This document shows, in pieces, positions 1 through 7,667 of a stretch of 10,342 nt of DNA (positions within the stretch are counted from its first letter, which is position 1; each line of letters opens with the position of its first letter). Source of the stretch: Eubacterium sp. UBA5416 (GTDB lineage: Bacteria; Bacillota; Clostridia; Lachnospirales; Lachnospiraceae); the NCBI GenBank assembly GCA_002409525.1, contig DHNM01000072.1:1-10342 (forward strand). The letters run 5' to 3'. The notes beneath the pieces were generated by a model. It did no database searches, was not told where the DNA came from, and saw nothing but the letters and a program-made list of their open reading frames with translations. The position numbers and the translations under genes are program-made.

Positions 1-17
1 TGAAGGGTGATAAGGTT
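1..17 (-). repeat. HsdS internal repeat, second copy (NLITLH)
   Basis: The 17-mer TGAAGGGTGATAAGGTT is identical to 640-656, exactly 639 bp (213 codons) away and in frame. It encodes NLITLH at the start of each HsdS spacer helix. The match continues imperfectly for three more bases. Confidence 0.9.
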
Positions 18-1169
18 ATCTAGCCATCTAAAAAGCAAGCCTAAAACTATCTGCTCATCTTTATTTGGGACCATTACATCCCAATCTTTAACTTCCGACA
101 TGGGAACAAGGTTCACCATTGCAGACGCAGGATTAGCTTGAGTAAGTTTTCGCTGCATATCATCTGAACGCATCCATTGTAAAAAGAATTCTGAATCAGT
201 GATTTCAGAGCTTATCCTCATGCGAATCAACGCCTGATTGAAAACCCCTTGTTTAATATCTTCTGGGACCCTAGATATCCGCCCAATTGTACCAGCTCCA
301 CTCATGATAAAATCGCCAGGAAATATTGCAAAACGATGTAACTCTTTAAATTTTTTCTCGGTGATATTGTAACGAGTATCATATCTGTCATAAATAGCAT
401 TTTGCTGTTCATAAACAACATACTCACTTTCAGGCACAAAAAAGGCCTTCTTCAATGCACTTCCAAATGGTCCACGTCTAATTCCATCATTTTTGTCAAG
501 TAGATTTGAAAACTTACGCTGTTCCCAAGAATCAGTAAATCCTTCAAATCTAAGCTCAGGTTTGCTTTCTCCCTTTTTCGGAAACATTTTTGTTAATAAT
601 GTTTTTTTCAGACTCTTTAAATTATCATACTCTCGCTGATGAAGGGTGATAAGGTTGTCAACGTTGGAAAAAAGGTTACCAATCTTGTCTTGCTCAACTT
701 CAATTGGCACAAGAACTTCTGCCTCCTTGATGTTATTTGAGTTAATACTTTCAAAGGTTGAACCTGTACTGTATCGAGTCCAATAGCCTGTTATTTTCAT
801 TTTTACAAGATACTGAAATATGAATTCATTACCCTTGATTGCAGCCACACCGCGACCAAGAACCACGTGATAGTCAGATTTACCAATATCTCCTACAGGC
901 GCACGAACTGACAAAATCAAGTCACCCACATCCGCTTCTTTAGTTACTTGAGTAGTCCAAACACGAGGCACAACATGACCATTTTTCATATCAGCATTCC
1001 CTTGAACAAGAATATAATCTTTAGAATTATCTGTGTAATTTTTAGAATCAGGCGATTGTCCCATCGTAATTTTTACGACTTCCCCTAGCTTACGCTGTTC
1101 CCAATCATCCGTGAACCCGTTGAACCTGATTTCAGGCTGTTTCTTTTGTTTTTCTATCATCTCTCTCAT
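1..1169 (-). CDS. hsdS: Type I restriction-modification specificity subunit HsdS, C-terminus cut by the left window edge
   Basis: This is the DNA-recognition subunit of a type I R-M complex, which directs HsdM and HsdR to a bipartite target site. The minus strand is open from ATG 1169 to the edge and gives 389 residues with no stop. It has two target-recognition domains in the usual layout. Each begins with an RFxGFTDxWEQRK motif (Trp at residues 23 and 215). The first ends in the NLITLHQRE helix start (His177), followed by a lysine-rich spacer helix. The second NLITLH is reached just as the sequence runs out, so only the last helix is probably missing. The ATG overlaps the stop of the upstream single-TRD gene by one base (TAATG), which suggests translational coupling. 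A second ATG three codons on is possible. The sequence looks more A+T-rich than hsdR, as is common for exchanged hsdS genes. The family call is very secure. The target site cannot be predicted. Confidence 0.95.
   Translation of the reverse strand, partial: MREMIEKQKKQPEIRFNGFTDDWEQRKLGEVVKITMGQSPDSKNYTDNSKDYILVQGNADMKNGHVVPRVWTTQVTKEADVGDLILSVRAPVGDIGKSDYHVVLGRGVAAIKGNEFIFQYLVKMKITGYWTRYSTGSTFESINSNNIKEAEVLVPIEVEQDKIGNLFSNVDNLITLHQREYDNLKSLKKTLLTKMFPKKGESKPELRFEGFTDSWEQRKFSNLLDKNDGIRRGPFGSALKKAFFVPESEYVVYEQQNAIYDRYDTRYNITEKKFKELHRFAIFPGDFIMSGAGTIGRISRVPEDIKQGVFNQALIRMRISSEITDSEFFLQWMRSDDMQRKLTQANPASAMVNLVPMSEVKDWDVMVPNKDEQIVLGLLFRWLDNLITL
513..528 (-). repeat. WEQRK repeat at the start of the second TRD
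   Basis: CTTACGCTGTTCCCAA is identical to 1089-1104 and encodes WEQRK. It marks the entry to the second recognition domain. With the NLITLH repeats it frames each TRD with conserved DNA. Confidence 0.88.
640..656 (-). repeat. HsdS internal repeat, first copy (NLITLH)
   Basis: This is the partner of the repeat at 1-17, with the same 17 bases in frame, located at the start of the central spacer helix between the two target-recognition domains. Confidence 0.9.
1089..1104 (-). repeat. WEQRK repeat at the start of the first TRD
   Basis: This is the partner of 513-528, 576 bp (192 codons) away and in frame. The surrounding codons for RFxGFTDxW are similar but not identical. Confidence 0.88.
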
Positions 1170-1753
1170 TATCCTTTGTTATCCCTTGTTTTTTGCTCTA
1201 AAATTTGCAATGTCAGAGTTTCTGTCTCTTTTATCAGAATTTGCTGTTTCTTTTTCAATGACATCATTCTTGTATAAGCAAGCCCTATCTTTTTCTGATC
1301 CTCAATGCCAATGAATGGTATTTCAAGCTTTTTGATCGATTTCATAGGTATCCGCATCACTGCTGCCGTCCCTTGCACTTCTCGCTCTTTTTGTCTCTGA
1401 AAAGTTTTGTTTGCATTAAAAAGATAGACGAAATACCGCTTGTCGAGATTCTTATTTAAAAAGATTACTTTAACAAAATTCGTCGGCAGTATCTTTCCGG
1501 CGTTTACCCGCCCGACAATTGCTGCTTCCTGCTGCATCGCATTAATTACAATATCTCCCTTAGACAGTATGAGTTCCTTCTTATCAGTATCATACTGTTT
1601 GTTTGGCACTGTATCCGTCATAAGGTCCTCTTCAAAAGAAGATTGGTCATACAGCACATACCCATAAAAATCTTTATCTTTCTTAATACGTGTTTGATTC
1701 ACTCCCTGTTGCAGCATAAGTAAATCTCCAAGTTTTCTTTTCATGGTATTCAC
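1169..1753 (-). CDS. Single-TRD HsdS-like protein (half-specificity subunit), 194 aa
   Basis: This short protein resembles one half of a type I specificity subunit. It has an N-terminal KRKLGDLLMLQQGVNQTR stretch like the start of a TRD, a beta-rich middle containing LSKGDIVINA and GRVNAGKILP, and then GTAAVMRIP and an IEDQKKIGLAYTRM segment leading into a lysine/glutamate-rich C-terminal helix (about 150-190) like the HsdS conserved spacer. Full HsdS proteins carry two such units in about 400 residues, so this has exactly one. The GTG start at 1753 is chosen because AGGAG at 1761-1765 sits 7 nt upstream. The internal ATG at 1744 would have a 16-nt gap. It is first in an operon with the full hsdS. 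It could work as a homodimeric half-subunit, alter the specificity of the complex, or be a diverged remnant. Membership in the S-subunit superfamily is an inference from these motifs. The role is unknown. Confidence 0.82.
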   Translation of the reverse strand: MNTMKRKLGDLLMLQQGVNQTRIKKDKDFYGYVLYDQSSFEEDLMTDTVPNKQYDTDKKELILSKGDIVINAMQQEAAIVGRVNAGKILPTNFVKVIFLNKNLDKRYFVYLFNANKTFQRQKEREVQGTAAVMRIPMKSIKKLEIPFIGIEDQKKIGLAYTRMMSLKKKQQILIKETETLTLQILEQKTRDNKG

Positions 1754-1799
1754 GCTTTTTCTCCTACGTTTTTTAACTAAATTACATCAAACTGTTTAG

Positions 1800-1828
1800 A
1801 TTTTACGCTATTTGTTAGATAATGTCAA
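1800..1828 (-). promoter_or_regulatory. Promoter for the two specificity genes
   Basis: On the minus strand a perfect TTGACA (1823-1828) is followed after 17 nt by TAAAAT (1800-1805). Transcription would start near 1793 and leave a leader of about 40 nt before the GTG at 1753. This is a near-consensus vegetative sigma-factor promoter, so the specificity genes are probably transcribed independently of hsdR. Confidence 0.8.
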
Positions 1829-1887
1829 TACGCTTCCGCGATGCATGATATGGTAAGAAGTTTTTTTGTCACATTTTGACTTTTTAA

Positions 1888-1907
1888 TAAGAAACTCTAA
1901 GAAACTC
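1888..1907 (+). repeat. Perfect 10-bp tandem direct repeat upstream of the cstA promoter
   Basis: TAAGAAACTC occurs twice back to back (1888-1897 and 1898-1907), ending 11 bp before the -35 hexamer of the promoter that serves the CstA-family gene. A one-helical-turn spacing next to a -35 box fits a tandem binding site for an activator, such as a response regulator. Several CstA-family pyruvate transporters are controlled by LytTR-type two-component systems that bind direct repeats. Nothing here identifies the protein. Confidence 0.45.
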
Positions 1908-1918
1908 ACATTATACTA

Positions 1919-1947
1919 TTGTACTTTATTCAATATAGACATATAAT
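1919..1947 (+). promoter_or_regulatory. Promoter for the CstA-family gene
   Basis: TTGTAC (1919-1924) and TATAAT (1942-1947) are separated by 17 nt. The start would be near 1954, giving a leader of about 47 nt that contains the AAAGGAGGGG ribosome binding site at 1983-1992, 8 nt before the ATG. The -10 is consensus and the -35 is weak, which fits a regulated promoter. Confidence 0.72.
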
Positions 1948-2000
1948 TGTAAATAGATAATTAACTAAATATCACATAGTTAAAAGGAGGGGATCTTTAA

Positions 2001-3455
2001 ATGATTAGCTTTTTAATCTGTCTGGCACTTCTTATTGGTGGTTACTTTACATATGGCAAAGTCGTAGAAAACACCTTCGAACCAGACGACCGGGAAACAC
2101 CGGCTGTAAAAATCAATGATGGTATAGATTATGTCGTTATGCCCGAATGGAAGCTTTTTCTTGTGCAGCTTCTGAACATTGCAGGACTCGGTCCTATTTT
2201 CGGCGCTCTGCAGGGAGCTTTATGGGGACCGGTTGTATTCTTGTGGATTACATTCGGAACCATTTTCGCAGGTGGTGTACATGATTATTTCTCAGGTATG
2301 CTTTCTGAGCGGAATAACGGTGCGTCAATTTCAGAAGTCTGCGGAATCTATCTGGGTAAATTCATGAAGAATGTCATGCGTGTATTCAGTGTTGTTCTTC
2401 TTGTTATGATAGGAACTGTATTTGCCGTCGGTCCCGCAGGGCTTATCGTGACCCTGTTTCAAAAAGGAAATGTAGGAGGGATTCTGGCAAGTCCTGAATT
2501 ATGGCTCTGGATTATCCTGGCTTATTATTTTATCGCCACTTTCATTTCAATCGACAAGATCATCGGCCGCATCTATCCTGTCTTTGGAGTCTGTCTGATT
2601 GTTATGGCTGTGGGAGTCGGTCTCGGACTTTTTGTAAAACCGGAATTTACAATACCGGAGATCTGGTCCAACTTTGGAAATATGCATCCCGATGGAACTC
2701 CCATATGGAGTGTTATGTTTATCACTGTTGCCTGTGGGGCTATATCAGGATTTCACGCAACACAGTCTCCTCTGATGGCCCGCTGCATGAAATCAGAAAA
2801 ACAGGGGCACTTTGTATTCTACGGAGCTATGGTTGCAGAAGGGATTATTGCCTTAATCTGGGCGGCTGCAGGATGTACTATATACAAAGTGACTGGAGGT
2901 TTAAGCACAGGCTTAGGCGCAAGCCTTGCAAATGGTCAATCGGCCGCCATCTACGATGTCTGTTCCAAGACTATGGGCGGTATCGGAATTGCGCTGGCAA
3001 TGATCGGTGTTATTGTCTGTCCAATCACATCGGGGGATACAGCTTTTCGAAGTGCACGTCTGACACTGGCTGACTGGTTTGGCCTGGACCAGAGTAAATA
3101 CAGCACACGACTGCTTCTCTGCATACCTCTTCTAGGTGCCGGAGCTATTATCGGCCATCTGGATTATACCATTATCTGGCGGTATTTCAGCTGGACTAAT
3201 CAGACACTCGCAATGATCGTATTGTGGACTGCAAGTATGTATCTGTTCCAGCAGAAGAAGAACTACTGGATGACAGCCGTTCCCGCAACGTTTATGAGTG
3301 CGGTTTCCATGACTTATTTCGTATTTGCACCAGAATGTCTGAATCTCGGAACAGCAATTGCATACCCCGCAGGAATCATTCTTGCAGTAGTATTTCTGGG
3401 GATCTTCTTACATGCAACAAGGAAACAAAATAAGAATCCGGAAGCAGCGGTATAA
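2001..3455 (+). CDS. cstA: Carbon starvation CstA-family membrane transporter
   Basis: This is a multi-pass inner-membrane transporter of the CstA/BtsT family, whose studied members take up pyruvate or peptides during carbon limitation. The family signatures are present in order: NIAGLGPIFGALQGALWGP (residues 59-77), GGVHDY (91-96), VGPAG (143-147), HATQSP (252-257), PITSGDTAFRSARL (341-354) and FSWTNQTLA (396-404). Hydrophobic segments run through the whole protein, starting with residues 1-18. At 484 residues it is the short clostridial form. Enterobacterial CstA and BtsT are about 700 residues and carry an extra C-terminal part. The start has a strong AGGAGGGG ribosome binding site. It is divergent from the specificity genes and has its own promoter with a tandem repeat next to it. 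The substrate is not certain: pyruvate, peptides and other small substrates are all possible. Confidence 0.93.
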   Translation: MISFLICLALLIGGYFTYGKVVENTFEPDDRETPAVKINDGIDYVVMPEWKLFLVQLLNIAGLGPIFGALQGALWGPVVFLWITFGTIFAGGVHDYFSGMLSERNNGASISEVCGIYLGKFMKNVMRVFSVVLLVMIGTVFAVGPAGLIVTLFQKGNVGGILASPELWLWIILAYYFIATFISIDKIIGRIYPVFGVCLIVMAVGVGLGLFVKPEFTIPEIWSNFGNMHPDGTPIWSVMFITVACGAISGFHATQSPLMARCMKSEKQGHFVFYGAMVAEGIIALIWAAAGCTIYKVTGGLSTGLGASLANGQSAAIYDVCSKTMGGIGIALAMIGVIVCPITSGDTAFRSARLTLADWFGLDQSKYSTRLLLCIPLLGAGAIIGHLDYTIIWRYFSWTNQTLAMIVLWTASMYLFQQKKNYWMTAVPATFMSAVSMTYFVFAPECLNLGTAIAYPAGIILAVVFLGIFLHATRKQNKNPEAAV

Positions 3456-3469
3456 AAGTAACGCAGACC

Positions 3470-3498
3470 TAAGAGGGGAATAATGTATTTCCCTCTTA
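3470..3498 (+). terminator. Hairpin after the CstA-family gene
   Basis: The inverted repeat TAAGAGGG / CCCTCTTA (3470-3477 and 3491-3498) begins 15 nt after the cstA stop. Only a short T-rich stretch follows (TT, then ATACCTTT), so it may be a weak or leaky terminator that lets some transcription reach the next gene. Confidence 0.6.
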
Positions 3499-3532
3499 TT
3501 CAATACCTTTACATCTTGAAAGCGAGATTTTT

Positions 3533-4540
3533 ATGATATTCAAACCAAAAGAGCTGGGGACATCTTCTCTTTCAGAATCTGTTCTAATTGAAGATAAGAA
3601 AAACTGTAAAAGATTTGGTCCCTGTGGAGTTGGGGAAAAAGCACTGTACTTAAACAGCTTCTATATTGACCGCAGGTATTATATTCCCTTCACTTCCATA
3701 AAACGTATCTACAAGCGAATTGCCATGAGCAAGGGTGGCTTTACAGAAAAGGGAATGTTTGCATCAATTTCTTATCTGGTTGCTGTATTTGATGACGGAG
3801 AAGAGAAACAATGTATCTTCAAATTAGAAGAGGATGTAGATCATCTTATAAGATATGTAAATCAAAATCACCCTGACATAAAAGTGCACAGTGAACAGGC
3901 TGAACAGCGATTACTGGAGAAAGAACGAAAAAAAAGAGCTAAAAGGAAAAAATCACTTTCCAGTGAAGCTCAAAAGAATCTTCATATCCTGGAAGACTGC
4001 GATTCTTACCTTAACAAACATCTGGACTTATGCACAGAGATGAGCGATTCTGCCAAATTAAAGCGTAGCTATGAACAAAGAAAACCCGCCTATAGCTGGG
4101 CAGCTCTTTTCATCACACTTTTTGGCATTGCTGCTCTTATTTATGGAATCTATGCACTGATCACTCACGCCGGTTTTGGAATTTACTTTCTTCTATTCGG
4201 ACTTGCCGCCATCTTTTTATTTTCAGGGTCCAATGTACTACCAACGTCCAAAAAGCAAAAACTTCAAATAGAAAAACGCTTTCTGGATGCAGAAAACTCT
4301 CTGCAATCTCTCGTAGACAGCTATCCGGATTTTCCACTTCCGGCTCATTATGCACATCCGGTAGTATGCCAACGTTTAGTGGATATCATCCGGGAGGGAA
4401 GAGCAGAAACAATCGACCACGCATTAGAAGTCTTAAAAAAGGATTTACAGTCAATGAATTCTAACGTCTCTGTTGAACAGGAGGAATATGATGAAATCAT
4501 GGCCATTAAGCCTATATTTCTCTCCATGAATTATGAATGA
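3533..4540 (+). CDS. Unrecognised membrane protein, 335 aa, with possible PH-like N-terminal domain
   Basis: I do not recognise a named family with confidence. Residues 1-115 look like a small beta-rich domain ending in a helix. IPFTSIKRIYKR (51-62), YLVAVFDDGEEKQCIFKLEE (81-100) and a closing helix to about 112 resemble bacterial PH-like domains. A highly charged, lysine-rich stretch follows (119-142), then a helical segment. Two membrane spans (about 188-210 and 214-234) make a hairpin, so both ends should lie on the same side, probably the cytoplasm given the flanking positive charge. The C-terminal part has VDIIREGRAETIDHALEVLKK-like text (283-303), recalling the 'GRADTLKEA' helices of many Firmicute membrane proteins. 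There is no good ribosome binding site (GAAAGCGAG lies just upstream). The ATG is kept because the domain needs this N-terminus. It follows cstA by 77 nt with a hairpin between. A link to the transporter or to the R-M genes is only positional. Confidence 0.85.
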   Translation: MIFKPKELGTSSLSESVLIEDKKNCKRFGPCGVGEKALYLNSFYIDRRYYIPFTSIKRIYKRIAMSKGGFTEKGMFASISYLVAVFDDGEEKQCIFKLEEDVDHLIRYVNQNHPDIKVHSEQAEQRLLEKERKKRAKRKKSLSSEAQKNLHILEDCDSYLNKHLDLCTEMSDSAKLKRSYEQRKPAYSWAALFITLFGIAALIYGIYALITHAGFGIYFLLFGLAAIFLFSGSNVLPTSKKQKLQIEKRFLDAENSLQSLVDSYPDFPLPAHYAHPVVCQRLVDIIREGRAETIDHALEVLKKDLQSMNSNVSVEQEEYDEIMAIKPIFLSMNYE

Positions 4541-4542
4541 CA

Positions 4543-4588
4543 GGAAAAGGCCGGACATCTGAACCTGAAGGTGTTCAGCCTTTTCTTT
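4543..4588. terminator. Bidirectional terminator between converging genes
   Basis: An imperfect hairpin with outer arms AAAAGGC / GCCTTTT and inner arms CTGAAC / GTTCAG lies between the 335-residue membrane protein gene and hsdR, which converge here. It has T-rich tails on both strands (TTTTCTTT on plus, CCTTTTCC on minus), so it can serve both genes. Confidence 0.75.
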
Positions 4589-4598
4589 AAATAATTAA

Positions 4599-7500
4599 TT
4601 ATCTCCGTCTCTGCAACGGCTCAATATCCTTTTCTATCATTTCCAGGTACATTTTCTTCACGGTTATTTTGTACTTTAAAAGACTTAATGCTTTTTCACC
4701 ATGTAGTTCTTTGTAATCGGAATAGTTTTCTGATGCAATCAGTTCCTGCTCTCCCCGCTGTTTCGTTCTGCCTTTACTATAATTCTTAACCAGAAATAGA
4801 AGCTCGTCATATCCGACACACCAGTGATCTGAGAAATCTTTTACTTTCTCCCGGACGGCTTCCTCTATCATACGATCAAGGATATTTGTCACAGACTGAC
4901 CGCGATACTTTTCAGGATTAAATTTAATCTGAAGCCACAGATTATTGATCATATCCGCAAGTCCTGGATTGTTCTTGCGAAGTTCTTCAATATAATCACT
5001 GATGATCTTTATATCCTTATCTTTAAATTCCCGTGCTTCTTCATGTTCTGTCGGAACAAATGCCTGAATCAATGACAGGATATATTCGTAATTGATCTCA
5101 TCTGTCCTCACGGATTCCAGTTCATACATGATATCAATTGGCGGATCATTTTTATTCGGTCCATCACCATCAACGTTTCTCTTTTTGATTTCTTCCATTA
5201 CATTCTTATAGACACCACTGCTTTCTTCTATTCGATCTATGGTAAGACCTTCCTCGCCGAGCACTTTATCTTCGTCATATTCGGAATACACCTGAACAGA
5301 AGAAAAGCGTTTGTCAAATTCTTGAAAGATCTTGGCATATCTCTTTAGTGCCGCGTCCGGTGCATGTTCTACTTCTATAAGCTCACCTGTTGGATTAAGT
5401 ACGATGCTTTTAAACTCTTTGGCCTTCTGCTTAAATTTCTCCCTTTCCTCCTCCCAGGTCGGTGCGAGGACTTCATTCTCCCCGCCATTTGAGTACAGTC
5501 TCAGCGCATTGTCGACACATTCCTTGAAATGATCCGGTGTTCGAAAGGTAACAATCTGGCCGTAATTCTTTCCTTTATCAAACAATCGGTTTGTTCGGCT
5601 GAATGCCTGAAGCAGGTTCTGCGGACTCATCGGTTTCCGGTCGATGAACAAGGTCGACAGACAGGGGGCGTCAAATCCGGTCAGGAGCCGGTCCACTACA
5701 ATCACAAGATCCAGCTGCTGGTCCCGGAAGGTATACTTCTCCCTTTTTCTAGCCAGCCTCTCGTTGACATCCGTATTATACGCACGGATATCTGAGATCG
5801 TAAAGTGAGTTTCAAACTCAGCATTATAATCAAGCATCGCCGCCTTCATCTTGTCCTGATTTCCTGTACTGTCTTCTTCATTTTCCGTGACAGAATAGGT
5901 AATCGCAAACTTTGGAAAATCAGGCATTGTATGCTTCGTCCGCTCACTAATCTTCAGTTCGCTCTCCCCATCTTTTACCTGCTTCAAAAGTTCATAATAC
6001 TTCTGTGCCATAGAGATGCTTTTGACCGTCAGAATCGCATCGTAAGCTCTCCCGGAACCATTCTGGAATCCCAGCTTCCGCCTTGAATGATTTAGAATTG
6101 AATCCAGGACTGCAAGCATATGTTCTTCATCTTCATAATAGGATTCCTGTCTCTGATCTTCTGGTATGTCACCCATCGTATCTTTATATTCCACCTGAAA
6201 GCCAAGGACCGCTTTATCATGAATGGCTTCTTTCACGGTATATTTATGTAAACACTCTCCATACTGCTCTTCTGTAGTCTGTGGCAGATCGCCTCTTTGT
6301 TCCTTCTTGTTTTCAGCAAAGATCGGTGTCCCCGTAAACCCATACCACAGAGAATTCTGAAAGAATTTCTCCAATTCTCTCTGCCTTGCCGGCGACACAG
6401 CCCTGTGGCACTCATCTACGACAAACGCAACATTCAGCCCTTTAATTCGTTTATACTCTCTCTGATACTTTCCCTGTTCAAATTTTTTCTTCATCACAGC
6501 AAACTTCTGAATTGTCGTGATAATAACAGTCCGGTCTTTCGAGTAGAGTCGTCTCACCAGTCTGTCTGTATTTTCTGTCTCATTAATATCGATCGTATCA
6601 TTTTCCGCATAAGACAGGAAACTCGATGTGGTCTGTTCGTCCAGGTCTCTTCGGTCGACCACAAAAATTGTCTTCTCAATGGATGGAATCTGAAGAAGAT
6701 TACGCGCCACTTTATAGCTTGTCAATGTCTTCCCGCTTCCGGTGGTGTGCCAGACATATCCGGATTTTCGCTGTTTACTAGCCTCTTTTACATTTTCAAT
6801 GGCATGTACCTGATAGGGACGCAGCAGGATTAAAGCCTTCTTGCTGTCATCAATCACAGAGTACTGCATGACCATCTCATGGGCACGGGGAATTGACAAC
6901 ACCTGATCCGTGAAGTCTGTGAGACTGACGACCGGTCGATTGTCCCGATCTACCCAGGTTGTCAGAAACTGATCATTGATTTTATTTTCTTTTGCCGCTG
7001 CGATATAACGTGTTTCCGTTGTATTCGAAACCACAAACATCTGAAGTGTGGAATAAATCCCGTGAAACTTTCCCTCTTTGTCATACTTCTTGATCTGACG
7101 AAAAGCCTGCATATAACTCGTGGAACGATTCTTAAGTTCAATCTGAATCATCGGAAGACCGTTGATCAGGAGTGTCACATCCAGTCTCCGATCGGCATCA
7201 TTCGGATTCGTCTTTTCCCTTATGACCTGATTTACTACTTCATAACTTGATTTTCCTCCGGCCACGTTATCCCGCCATAAAACTTCAAGCCGGATGATTC
7301 CAAGCGACGCGTCTTCCCGCTGAACCTGAACCTTGGCAATTCCGTTTTCACCGGAGATCCACTTCGCCGCTTCATAGTAATTGACAAAGTTCAGCTGAAC
7401 CCTCACCTGTTCTTTTTCCTGGTTCGTCAGGGGGTGTTCACGCAGTGTACGGACATTATTCTGCTCCAGCTTCTGAAAAAAATTTTCCCATAACAAATCC

Positions 7501-7604
7501 TCTGTATTCAAATCCGGGCGATAGGTCCACTGACTGTCACCACTCGTCAGCTGATCAATCATCTGTTTTTCAATCTCTGCTTCTCCTGTGTAATCAATTT
7601 CCAT
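4599..7604 (-). CDS. hsdR: Type I restriction enzyme endonuclease/translocase subunit HsdR
   Basis: This is the motor and nuclease subunit of a type I R-M system. It pumps DNA past the bound complex using ATP and cuts far from the recognition site. The order of parts is classic. The N-terminal PD-(D/E)XK nuclease has Asp142, Glu156 and Lys158 (IELK) with the RecB-type QIKKY motif at 170-174. The superfamily 2 motor has the Walker A TTGSGKT (287-293), DECH (397-400), GFTGTP (422-427), LLTGFDAP (640-647) and QAFSRTNR (666-673). A helical C-terminal region follows, which in the family contacts the methylase core. The length of 1001 residues is normal and no key residue is missing, so it looks active. 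AGGAGAGG lies just upstream of the ATG. It stands alone as a transcription unit with its own promoter at about 7638-7667 and is separated from the specificity genes by two plus-strand genes. No hsdM is next to it. Confidence 0.97.
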   Translation of the reverse strand: MEIDYTGEAEIEKQMIDQLTSGDSQWTYRPDLNTEDLLWENFFQKLEQNNVRTLREHPLTNQEKEQVRVQLNFVNYYEAAKWISGENGIAKVQVQREDASLGIIRLEVLWRDNVAGGKSSYEVVNQVIREKTNPNDADRRLDVTLLINGLPMIQIELKNRSTSYMQAFRQIKKYDKEGKFHGIYSTLQMFVVSNTTETRYIAAAKENKINDQFLTTWVDRDNRPVVSLTDFTDQVLSIPRAHEMVMQYSVIDDSKKALILLRPYQVHAIENVKEASKQRKSGYVWHTTGSGKTLTSYKVARNLLQIPSIEKTIFVVDRRDLDEQTTSSFLSYAENDTIDINETENTDRLVRRLYSKDRTVIITTIQKFAVMKKKFEQGKYQREYKRIKGLNVAFVVDECHRAVSPARQRELEKFFQNSLWYGFTGTPIFAENKKEQRGDLPQTTEEQYGECLHKYTVKEAIHDKAVLGFQVEYKDTMGDIPEDQRQESYYEDEEHMLAVLDSILNHSRRKLGFQNGSGRAYDAILTVKSISMAQKYYELLKQVKDGESELKISERTKHTMPDFPKFAITYSVTENEEDSTGNQDKMKAAMLDYNAEFETHFTISDIRAYNTDVNERLARKREKYTFRDQQLDLVIVVDRLLTGFDAPCLSTLFIDRKPMSPQNLLQAFSRTNRLFDKGKNYGQIVTFRTPDHFKECVDNALRLYSNGGENEVLAPTWEEEREKFKQKAKEFKSIVLNPTGELIEVEHAPDAALKRYAKIFQEFDKRFSSVQVYSEYDEDKVLGEEGLTIDRIEESSGVYKNVMEEIKKRNVDGDGPNKNDPPIDIMYELESVRTDEINYEYILSLIQAFVPTEHEEAREFKDKDIKIISDYIEELRKNNPGLADMINNLWLQIKFNPEKYRGQSVTNILDRMIEEAVREKVKDFSDHWCVGYDELLFLVKNYSKGRTKQRGEQELIASENYSDYKELHGEKALSLLKYKITVKKMYLEMIEKDIEPLQRRR

Positions 7605-7637
7605 AATCCTCTCCTCGTAAACTACCTCTTTTGGATC

Positions 7638-7667
7638 ATTATACTACAAAAAGGCTGATGAAACCAA
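7638..7667 (-). promoter_or_regulatory. Promoter for hsdR, overlapping a terminator hairpin
   Basis: On the minus strand a perfect TATAAT (7638-7643) lies about 34 nt upstream of the hsdR start codon. The best -35 (TTGGTT, 7662-7667, 18-nt spacer) falls inside the hairpin at 7648-7694. The promoter and the terminator of the upstream gene therefore share sequence. Confidence 0.6.

Noticed and set aside
2501..3073. A 190-codon plus-strand frame within the CstA-family gene.
   Set aside because: It is a +1-frame shadow rich in Cys, Arg and Ser with no protein-like pattern, while the main frame carries all CstA signatures.
5332..6833. Several open frames of 60-178 codons on the plus strand opposite hsdR.
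   Set aside because: They lie wholly inside the hsdR coding sequence, lack ribosome binding sites and have low-complexity, non-family translations, so they are shadows of hsdR.
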